DNA of 5,250 bases from Candidatus Brevefilum sp. (lineage in GTDB: Bacteria > Chloroflexota > Anaerolineae > Anaerolineales > Anaerolineaceae). Both the position numbers and the translations under genes were made by a program. Every line of letters starts with the position of its first letter. Positions within the stretch are counted from its first letter, which is position 1. Below, in pieces: positions 1 to 5,250 of the stretch. The DNA is taken from assembly GCA_007119455.1 (NCBI GenBank), contig SKPR01000194.1:1-5250 (forward strand), given 5' to 3'. Below the pieces are notes generated by a model, which had not been told where the DNA came from, ran no database searches, and saw nothing but the letters and a program-made list of their open reading frames with translations.

Positions 1-1
1 C

Positions 2-976
2 GTTGAATTTGACCTGAAGACCCTCCAACCCACCTATCATCTGGTGATCGGTCTGCCGGGGCGATCCAATGCCCTGGCCATCGCCGAGCGCCTGGGATTG
101 CCCGATGCGATCATTGCCGCTGCGCGAGCTGAGATTGACCCCACAGACCTGCGCGCTGAGGACTTGCTCGATGAAATCCACCGTCAGCGGGATCTGGCCA
201 GGGAAGCCAGGGAGGCGGCTGACTCTGCCCGGCGAGAGGCTGAATCTTTGCGAAATGAACTGGCTGACCGGTTGGATAAAATTGAAGATGAGCGCTTCGC
301 CATGCATGAGGAAGCGCGCCAGGAGGCCCAGTCTCAGATTGAAGGGCTGCGTGTTGAGCTGGAAGCCTTACGGCGGCAACTGGCCAAAGCCCGTCAACCC
401 CTTGATGCGGTGGAAGAGGTGGAGGAGGTTATTGCGCAGCTTGAGGAGGAAGTGGCGGAACCCATCATCCGTAAAGCGCCGCAAAAACCGGTGCGTAAGC
501 CCCGCGGTCCCCTGCGTCTGGGTGAAAAAGTGCACCTGCGTTCGATTGACCAGGAGGGCGTGGTGACCGGCATCAGCGAGGAGGAGGTTGAAGTCCAGGT
601 GGGGATGCTGCGGGTGAAGGCACGCTTATCGGATGTGGTCCGCAAGGCCGAACCAGATTTAGAGCCGGACAGGAAACCCGATAAAACGAAAAAGGGGACC
701 ATCACACTCCCCGATTCACACGCTTCACCCGGAATGGTACTGGATATCCGGGGCCAGCGGGTGGATGAAGGACTGGATGCCCTTGATCGTTACCTGGAGA
801 AAGCTTATTTAGCCCGTTTGCCTTTTGTTCGCATTGTCCATGGTAAAGGCACCGGCCGGTTGCGAGATTCCGTCCGGGAAGTGCTGGGGCAAAACCCCTA
901 TGTTGATCGGTATGAAGGCGGCAGCCGGTCCGAAGGTGGCGAAGGCGTGACCGTGGCCCATTTACGGACAAATTAA
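2..976 (+). CDS. mutS2: Endonuclease MutS2, C-terminal part (partial, 5' end outside window)
   Basis: The reading frame is open from the left edge, so the start lies upstream; 324 residues are visible. MutS2 is a MutS-family ATPase/nuclease known for suppressing homologous recombination and, in Bacillus, for acting on collided ribosomes; it is cytoplasmic and dimeric. The fragment opens with the end of the ATPase region, where FDLKTLQPTYHLVIGLPGRS followed by NALAIAERLGLP is typical of MutS2. A highly charged Glu/Arg/Gln-rich coiled coil spans about residues 54-154. A small KOW-like beta domain lies at about 171-214, then a charged, Pro/Lys-rich linker. The C-terminal Smr domain covers about 245-321, with LDIRG at 247-251 and HGKGTG at 280-285, both core Smr motifs, and ends VTVAHL. 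The order coiled coil, KOW, Smr separates MutS2 from mismatch-repair MutS. The gene ends in TAA and converges on the minus-strand regulator. I see no damage in the visible part. Confidence 0.95.
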   Translation, partial: VEFDLKTLQPTYHLVIGLPGRSNALAIAERLGLPDAIIAAARAEIDPTDLRAEDLLDEIHRQRDLAREAREAADSARREAESLRNELADRLDKIEDERFAMHEEARQEAQSQIEGLRVELEALRRQLAKARQPLDAVEEVEEVIAQLEEEVAEPIIRKAPQKPVRKPRGPLRLGEKVHLRSIDQEGVVTGISEEEVEVQVGMLRVKARLSDVVRKAEPDLEPDRKPDKTKKGTITLPDSHASPGMVLDIRGQRVDEGLDALDRYLEKAYLARLPFVRIVHGKGTGRLRDSVREVLGQNPYVDRYEGGSRSEGGEGVTVAHLRTN

Positions 977-982
977 TCGATT

Positions 983-1031
983 AAAAAAAGAACCGGCAGT
1001 GCTGGTAATCTCCCTTTGCATTGCCGGTTCT
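983..1031 (-). terminator. Rho-independent terminator of the minus-strand regulator gene
   Basis: Positions 989-998 and 1022-1031 form a perfect 10-bp stem (AGAACCGGCA / TGCCGGTTCT). The inner pairs 999-1002 / 1018-1021 extend it to 14 bp with one G-U wobble, leaving a loop of about 15 nt. Read on the minus strand, the stem runs straight into seven U residues (plus-strand A-tract 983-989), the classic intrinsic terminator layout. It lies about 100 nt past the stop codon of the regulator. On the plus strand the hairpin follows the mutS2 stop by only 12 nt, but the bases after it (TCTTGCACCT) are a poor U-tract. Termination of mutS2 here would therefore be weaker, though the hairpin may serve both convergent genes. 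Confidence 0.82.
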
Positions 1032-1098
1032 CTTGCACCTGGACCCCTAACCCACGTGCCCCTGTGCGATGATAGTTCGGACTTGTTCAATATTAACA

Positions 1099-1138
1099 CA
1101 TGACCGTTACCAAAACGTGGACACGGTTGCGGGTCATG
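1099..1138. repeat. Inverted repeat overlapping the regulator's stop codon
   Basis: CATGACC at 1099-1105 and GGTCATG at 1132-1138 are perfect 7-bp inverted repeats separated by 26 bases. The right arm contains the TGA stop (1134-1136, minus strand) of the large regulator. The spacer holds shorter alternative pairings, including ACCGT at 1103-1107 with ACGGT at 1123-1127. There is no U-tract beside it, so it is not a standard terminator by itself. It could be a 3'-end stability hairpin or chance. Confidence 0.4.
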
Positions 1139-4100
1139 AGAGGCAATCCAGCCAGTAGCGGCGGGCATTGATGAAATCTTGCCGGAGGGGGTCAGATTGG
1201 GTGTGTTTTTCTAATATTTCCAGGATTCGTTCCAGGTCAGTCCGGAATATTTGCTTCTGTTTTGGATCTTGACGTTCTTCAGGAAACAGGCCATAGAGCT
1301 CAATACAGTTTAATAGCAGCCAGATCATATTATGAATGCAGGCTTCCTTGAATACGTCCATGAGAATCTCTGCTGCTTTATCATAATTTTGCCTGGATAA
1401 GGAAATCTGAGCTTCTCGATACAGACAGTATAAGTATTCGTAGCCAAGGCCTTTTGCCTGGGTGATCTCTGCCGTTTCTTTCAGTGTTTCTTCTGCAGCC
1501 GCAATATTATTTTCGTTTAAATCCAGGGTGGATTTCACCATCAGGATTTGAACCAGAAGATCACTCATGTTTTTTTGACGGGTGGCGTCGAGTGTTGTCT
1601 TGGCGATTTCTCTGGCTTCCTCTACCTGACCAGTCCAGCACAAAAGGCGCGCCAGGTGGACGTCGTTGGTGAGTCCGTGATGTGTATCATTCGAATACCC
1701 TGCCCGCACCTGGGCAACCCGGTAATGCTGCAGGGCGCGAGTGTCATTGCGTAGAACCATGAAAATATCTCCCAGCACGCTGTTTGCCGAGACGGTGAGG
1801 TAACGATGATGGAGGGCTTCACCGATTTCCAGTGCTCGGACAGCTTCCTGGTAGGCTTCATCAAAATGCCCATCCACAGCTCTGGCCCGGCTGATAAGAA
1901 TCAGTAAAATTCCTTCAACAAAAGGGTTGTCAAGCTTTTGAGCGATTTCCAGGGCTTCTGAAGCATAGGCCACACAAGTCATATCTTCCTTAGCAAGATG
2001 GTGGGCAAATGCCAGCATATTTAGAGATCGTATACGGTCAAAAGGGTTGAGTTTATGGAAGTATTCTTGGTAGATTTCACGTGCGGTTTTAAGGGCTTTG
2101 TTTGCATCACCCTGGCCAAAATAAACCATGCCTTCCAAATGTCTGGCATTCAGAATAAAAGAACGCATCCTGGGAGTATTGGAATCTTGTTTTTCAATAA
2201 GCCCAAGCATTTTTTGGGATGTCTGGATGGCACCCTCATAGTCGAGCTTCCACCACTGGAGCGTACCTTTTCGTAGAAGGGCTTCCAGCAATATTTCGTG
2301 GTTGTCTGTTGGCGTAAAATTTTCAATGGCTTTTTCGATCAGTTCTAAACCCGGGTCATATTCCTCCCGCATAAAACAGGCATTGCCGAGAGCGATCTGA
2401 GAAATGCCTTGTAATGAGGGATCTTTTTCTCTGAAGCCAAGATAGTGGAGTTTGGTGCCCAATTCCTCCAGTAGATTAATCTGGTTGGATTGATAGGCAA
2501 AGGTGCACCATTGTTGGTAAAGTCGGAAGATGTCATCAGAATTAATGAATCCTTTTGGACTATTTTTTAACAGGTTTTCAGCCTTTTTATAAGCCAACAA
2601 GACATCTTCTCTGGCACCCAGGCTCCAGGCATGTTGGGCAGCTTCAAGATACCAGTTGAAAGCATGATTAATATCACCACCCGAAATGAAGTGATCAGCA
2701 ATCACCGCAGACTGTGAGGCGGCCTGTGGGTTCTGAGAAAGATGTTCTGCGACCCGGCGATGAAGGATTTGTAAGGTGACAGGAGAGGCCTCATCCAGTA
2801 CAACTTTACGCATGATCTCGTGGGCGAACTGGAGATTTACCCCATCAGGTCTGTTCTCATTGTCCGGAAGGAGAAATCGCGATTGAGTCAAAGGCTCAAG
2901 CGCTTGGGGTTTAGAACTCAGGTCCCATTCAAGTATGGATTGTAACAAATCCAATGAAAATTGGTTGCCAAGTACAGCACCCAACAGCAATATAAGCCTG
3001 GATTCTCGGTGGAGGCGGTTCAACCGGTTTCGCAGTAAAGCCTGCACACTTGTTGGTAAGGGTAAATTTAACGTGGTTTCATGCATTTCCATTGTTCTGG
3101 AAGTTTCGAGGATGCTGCGGACGATCTCCAATGCCAGAAAGGGGTTGCCCTGTGTTTCACGGTATAGTCGGTCAATGAAGCGGGTCGAAGGGGGTTCCTC
3201 CATCATTTGAGATACCAGTTCACCCAGTTCTCTGGGGTTCAAACCTGTAATTTGAATCGTCTGGACATGATGGGTCCGGTGAAAATAATCCATCATATCA
3301 TCCAGCGTGTTATTGGGATCTTCCGGGCGGCTGGTGATGACCAGGAGCCCATAATCTTCGAAGAAGCCCTGGTTGACCAGGTAAGCAATGGCTTCCAACG
3401 TTTGCTTATCAACCCATTGTGCATCCTCCAAAATGAACAGAATCCGGCCGGTTCGCCTGGCAACGGTAACGAGCAACCGATAGATCGCCTCAAAGAGGTG
3501 CTGCTTACCCGATGGCAACTGAGAAACAGGGGTCTGAAGGCAATCTTCTCGTATTTCTGCCAGTTCCGGTAATAACAGGCAGAACTGGTTTGCCCATACG
3601 GAATCAATCCGGTGCCATATCTCCTCAGGCACATCACGCCGCAATGCGTTGATGATCGGGGCAAGGGGTAGAGCATGCGCCATCTCCTGGGCAAGCGCCA
3701 GGAACAGCGTTGGTTTGGGTGCCATCGTTTGGAACAGCTCCTGGACCAGACGGGACTTGCCGCTGCCCATAACGCCTTCAATTCTCACCATTCCCCCCTG
3801 GTAGTATGCCTGCTGTAATTGACTTAATTCTGCTTCTCGGCCAACCAGATTGAGGTTCAGGGTGAGTGGAACTGGCCATACCCGCCCATGCTGTGTGTTT
3901 TGGGAGTCAATCTGGAGTTTTGAATATTGGCAGCGTTCCAGCAAGGCCTCCGGGAGGGGCGCATTATATTTTCTGGCAAATTTATCTTCAAGATCATCAC
4001 AATAACCAATGGCTTCCTGGTGTCGGCCCAGTCGAGTGAGGATATCGAGGACGGATAAATGGCTCGTCACATCAAATACGTCCGTCCGCCCCAGTCGTCT

Positions 4101-4685
4101 GTAAAGATTCAGGGCAGGTTCAAGTTGGCCTGAAGCCTGGAAATGATCCGCCAGACGTTTCATTAAAAATTTTCGGTGTTGGGTGGTTTTTCGCTCAAGC
4201 GTTTGGCGCCAGCTTTCAAGTTCAGGATAGGGTGTTAGATCATCTCCTTGAATAATTGAATTGCCATGCCAGAGAGCCAGGGCTTCCTTGATTTGTTTCA
4301 CGATTTGTGCAGGTAAAATCTGGCCTTCCCGATAGGCCGACAGAATATTCTTTAAACTCTGAAATGAATCTTCGAAGCGTATAAGATCAACCCGGGTTTT
4401 ATTTCGGTCAATCCAGACCTGGTCAAGGGCTGTCTGGAGAAGGTCGGAGTCTGGTAGTTCACGGCGTAAACGTGACAACGCGGTGCGCAGGGCTGCCCGA
4501 GGATCGACATCATCCGCTTCAGGCCAGAATAAATCAATCAGAGTGCTCCGGCTGACAGGGTGGTCTTTAACAACCAGATAATATAAGAGCGCTCGTTCCA
4601 TCCGGCGCCTGATCTCTATCAGCTGGCCATCATACGTAATACTGACATTGCCAAGGAGTTGAATAGCGAGTTTTGGGTGAGTCAT
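1134..4685 (-). CDS. SARP-family transcriptional regulator with BTAD, STAND/AAA ATPase and TPR-like repeats
   Basis: This 1183-residue protein resembles AfsR/DnrI-type activators fused to a signal-transducing ATPase. Residues 5-100 match a SARP/OmpR-like winged helix (LLGNVSITYDG, then SRSTLIDLFWPEADD and RAALRTALSRLRREL), which binds DNA. About 101-253 is the all-helical BTAD domain. An AAA_16/STAND ATPase starts at about 279 (NLVGREAEL). It has a Walker A GVMGSGKS at 304-311 with K310, a Walker B RILFILED ending at D421 followed by AQWVD, a sensor-like LLVITSRPED at about 447, and the family motif GNPFLALE at about 513. From about 690 to 1160 there are helical TPR-like repeats such as REEYDPGLELIEKAIENF and HFDEAYQEAVRALEIGEAL. 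No LuxR-type HTH follows; the protein ends in plain helices. By family knowledge it is a cytoplasmic activator switched by ATP and a ligand or partner sensed through the TPRs; its targets are unknown. The ATG at 4685 is firm: an in-frame TAA lies three codons upstream and homology-like sequence starts at residue 5. No clear Shine-Dalgarno is visible. Confidence 0.9.
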   Translation of the reverse strand: MTHPKLAIQLLGNVSITYDGQLIEIRRRMERALLYYLVVKDHPVSRSTLIDLFWPEADDVDPRAALRTALSRLRRELPDSDLLQTALDQVWIDRNKTRVDLIRFEDSFQSLKNILSAYREGQILPAQIVKQIKEALALWHGNSIIQGDDLTPYPELESWRQTLERKTTQHRKFLMKRLADHFQASGQLEPALNLYRRLGRTDVFDVTSHLSVLDILTRLGRHQEAIGYCDDLEDKFARKYNAPLPEALLERCQYSKLQIDSQNTQHGRVWPVPLTLNLNLVGREAELSQLQQAYYQGGMVRIEGVMGSGKSRLVQELFQTMAPKPTLFLALAQEMAHALPLAPIINALRRDVPEEIWHRIDSVWANQFCLLLPELAEIREDCLQTPVSQLPSGKQHLFEAIYRLLVTVARRTGRILFILEDAQWVDKQTLEAIAYLVNQGFFEDYGLLVITSRPEDPNNTLDDMMDYFHRTHHVQTIQITGLNPRELGELVSQMMEEPPSTRFIDRLYRETQGNPFLALEIVRSILETSRTMEMHETTLNLPLPTSVQALLRNRLNRLHRESRLILLLGAVLGNQFSLDLLQSILEWDLSSKPQALEPLTQSRFLLPDNENRPDGVNLQFAHEIMRKVVLDEASPVTLQILHRRVAEHLSQNPQAASQSAVIADHFISGGDINHAFNWYLEAAQHAWSLGAREDVLLAYKKAENLLKNSPKGFINSDDIFRLYQQWCTFAYQSNQINLLEELGTKLHYLGFREKDPSLQGISQIALGNACFMREEYDPGLELIEKAIENFTPTDNHEILLEALLRKGTLQWWKLDYEGAIQTSQKMLGLIEKQDSNTPRMRSFILNARHLEGMVYFGQGDANKALKTAREIYQEYFHKLNPFDRIRSLNMLAFAHHLAKEDMTCVAYASEALEIAQKLDNPFVEGILLILISRARAVDGHFDEAYQEAVRALEIGEALHHRYLTVSANSVLGDIFMVLRNDTRALQHYRVAQVRAGYSNDTHHGLTNDVHLARLLCWTGQVEEAREIAKTTLDATRQKNMSDLLVQILMVKSTLDLNENNIAAAEETLKETAEITQAKGLGYEYLYCLYREAQISLSRQNYDKAAEILMDVFKEACIHNMIWLLLNCIELYGLFPEERQDPKQKQIFRTDLERILEILEKHTQSDPLRQDFINARRYWLDCLS

Positions 4686-4727
4686 GAAGGTTTAATCATC
4701 ATCTATGGCTGGTTGGTTCACGGGTTA

Positions 4728-4736
4728 ATTATCCCA
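4728..4736 (-). promoter_or_regulatory. Possible extended -10 promoter element of the regulator gene
   Basis: On the minus strand TGGGATAAT fits an extended -10 (TGn plus GATAAT, one mismatch to TATAAT). It would place the transcription start near 4721 and give a leader of about 35 nt before the ATG at 4685. No good -35 box is seen at the matching distance, where the sequence is the U-tract end of the tRNA terminator. The whole space between that terminator and the start codon is only 70 bp, so a promoter must lie here unless transcription reads through from the tRNA. Confidence 0.35.
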
Positions 4737-4755
4737 TACATCTGGCTTCAGGATG

Positions 4756-4783
4756 AAAAAAGCCCACCTGATCCTGGTGAGCT
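4756..4783 (-). terminator. Rho-independent terminator of the tRNA-Leu gene
   Basis: On the minus strand AGCTCACC (4783-4776) pairs with GGTGGGCT (4768-4761) as an 8-bp stem with one G-U wobble and a 7-nt loop. It runs directly into six U residues (plus-strand A-tract 4756-4761). It begins 13 nt after the encoded CCA of the tRNA, which is a standard layout. It also insulates the regulator gene from the tRNA promoter. Confidence 0.8.
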
Positions 4784-4796
4784 CGTGCTTGATACC

Positions 4797-4881
4797 TGGT
4801 GCCGAAGGTGGGAATCGAACCCACATGCCCGAAGGCACACGAGTTTGAGTCGTGCGCGTCTGCCAGTTCCGCCACTTCGGC
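4797..4881 (-). tRNA. tRNA-Leu (anticodon CAA)
   Basis: The 85-nt minus-strand sequence folds as a complete class II tRNA. The acceptor arm GCCGAAG / CTTCGGC (7 bp, perfect) is followed by discriminator A and an encoded CCA. The D arm has a 3-bp GCG/CGC stem. The anticodon arm CACGA / TCGTG encloses loop CTCAAAC with anticodon CAA (4845-4847), reading UUG codons. A long variable arm (TGCC TTCG GGCA) is the mark of Leu/Ser-type tRNAs, and the T arm GTGGG TTCGATT CCCAC is canonical. It has its own promoter and terminator, so it is a single-gene unit. No intron and no mismatch are seen in the main stems. Confidence 0.97.
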
Positions 4882-4893
4882 AAGTGTGAATGT

Positions 4894-4922
4894 ATTTTAA
4901 CCAATCGGAGGGTTTAGGTCAA
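4894..4922 (-). promoter_or_regulatory. Sigma-70-type promoter of tRNA-Leu
   Basis: On the minus strand a -35 box TTGACC (4922-4917) and a -10 box TAAAAT (4899-4894) are separated by exactly 17 bp, each one mismatch from consensus. The predicted start is near 4887, only about 6 nt before the mature tRNA 5' end at 4881, which suits a tRNA transcript trimmed by RNase P. Confidence 0.75.
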
Positions 4923-4968
4923 GCAATTGAGGTCTATTGCTATATGGTATAAGCTTCCTGTCAGAGTT

Positions 4969-5007
4969 AAAAAAAGCATTTTCAGAGCATGAACTTTATC
5001 ACCATGC
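4969..5007 (-). terminator. Weak candidate terminator after the enzyme I-like gene
   Basis: About 75 nt past the stop of the enzyme I-like gene the minus strand has GCATG / CATGC (5007-5003 with 4991-4987; 5 bp, 11-nt loop). Eleven bases later come seven U residues (4975-4969). Other pairings of the same region bring short stems closer to the U-tract, but all are weak. The rest of the stretch 4923-5082 is AT-rich and shows no gene; both strands are closed by frequent stops. Confidence 0.25.
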
Positions 5008-5082
5008 AAGAGCAATTTTAGACCCATGCCTTAAATACCAAAACAACAATTATTTAATTCGATCTTTGTCATGAAGAATTTT

Positions 5083-5250
5083 CTATGACAAGACACTAAC
5101 TTCTTGATAAGGGTTGATAATTAATACCCCTTCATCGCCATCAAGGACAAATGTGTTGTATTTATCAAGGGTCTGAGGAATTTTCCCCGTACCGACCACA
5201 ACAGGAATGCCCATCGCTTTGGAAATAATTGCTGTATGAGATGTGCTGCC
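5083..5250 (-). CDS. PTS enzyme I-like phosphohistidine domain, C-terminal end (partial, 5' end outside window)
   Basis: The frame is open to the right edge; the last 55 residues and a TAG stop are visible. The fragment begins GSTSHTAIISKAMGIPVVVG, the active-site region of PEP-utilising enzymes. The His at fragment residue 5 corresponds to the one phosphorylated by PEP in PTS enzyme I (GGxTSHTxI). VVVGTG and, later, FVLDGDEGVLIINP match the end of the swivelling phosphohistidine domain of enzyme I more closely than that of PpsA or PpdK. In full-length enzyme I this domain is followed by about 300 residues of PEP-binding barrel. Here the protein stops nine residues after INP, and no remnant of a linker or barrel is seen downstream in any minus-strand frame. 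Candidates are a DhaM-type subunit (EIIA-HPr-enzyme I N-half, which phosphorylates the dihydroxyacetone kinase DhaL), another stand-alone enzyme I N-half, or a truncated ptsI. The window does not show which. The conserved Arg six residues after the His is Lys here. Confidence 0.8.
   Translation of the reverse strand, partial: GSTSHTAIISKAMGIPVVVGTGKIPQTLDKYNTFVLDGDEGVLIINPYQEVSVLS

Noticed and set aside
394..971. Two minus-strand ORFs (394-705 and 702-971) inside the mutS2 region
   Set aside because: They lie antisense to a well-conserved MutS2 frame, have no recognisable domain, and their translations read as mirror products of the repetitive Glu/Arg codons.
962..1168. Minus-strand ORF of 68 residues across the convergent intergenic region
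   Set aside because: It overlaps the ends of both flanking genes and contains the terminator hairpin; no protein family is recognisable.
2935..3572. Plus-strand ORFs at 2935-3210 and 3207-3572
   Set aside because: They are antisense to the regulator's ATPase and following helical region, and no domain or ribosome binding site supports them.
3293..3781. Minus-strand ORF of 162 residues within the regulator
   Set aside because: It is a shifted frame of the ATPase domain. The main frame carries intact Walker A and B motifs and runs without interruption.
4797..4881. tRNA-Leu as an integration (att) site for a mobile element
   Set aside because: I found no second copy of the tRNA 3' end, no integrase and no phage or plasmid gene in the window.
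4659..4889. Plus-strand ORF of 76 residues spanning the tRNA
   Set aside because: It covers the regulator start, the tRNA terminator and the whole tRNA-Leu on the opposite strand; spurious tRNA-overlapping ORFs of this kind are common.
1..5250. CRISPR array, insertion sequence or tandem repeat
   Set aside because: No regularly spaced repeats, no terminal inverted repeats with a transposase and no tandem array were seen by eye.

Overview
The window looks like ordinary chromosomal DNA from a bacterium. The best guess is a Chloroflexota lineage such as Anaerolineae. That guess rests on the very large SARP/AAA/TPR regulator next to a MutS2 gene, which is a style common in that group. It is an inference from gene style only, because no marker gene in the window fixes the taxonomy.

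Layout, left to right. (1) Positions 2-976 on the plus strand hold the C-terminal part of a MutS2-type protein: the end of the ATPase region, a long coiled coil, a small beta-rich domain and a C-terminal Smr nuclease domain. (2) Positions 983-1031 hold a strong hairpin whose U-tract lies on the minus strand, so it ends transcription of the convergent gene. (3) Positions 1134-4685 on the minus strand hold one 1183-residue regulator. It has a SARP-type winged helix, a BTAD domain, a STAND/AAA ATPase and a long TPR-like helical tail. (4) About 70 bp upstream of this gene separate it from the terminator of a tRNA-Leu(CAA) gene (4797-4881, minus). That tRNA has a clear sigma-70-type promoter at 4894-4922. 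(5) After about 160 bp of AT-rich non-coding DNA, the right edge (5083-5250, minus) holds the C-terminal end of a protein with the phosphohistidine domain of PTS enzyme I. It stops right after that domain and lacks the PEP-binding barrel of full-length enzyme I.

The genes look like independent transcription units. The regulator has its own likely promoter and terminator, and it has no partner gene in the window that would reveal its target. I see no mobile element, CRISPR array, phage gene or clear multi-gene novel system. The most interesting points are the truncated enzyme I-like C-terminus and the orphan SARP-STAND regulator that lacks a LuxR-type C-terminal domain.
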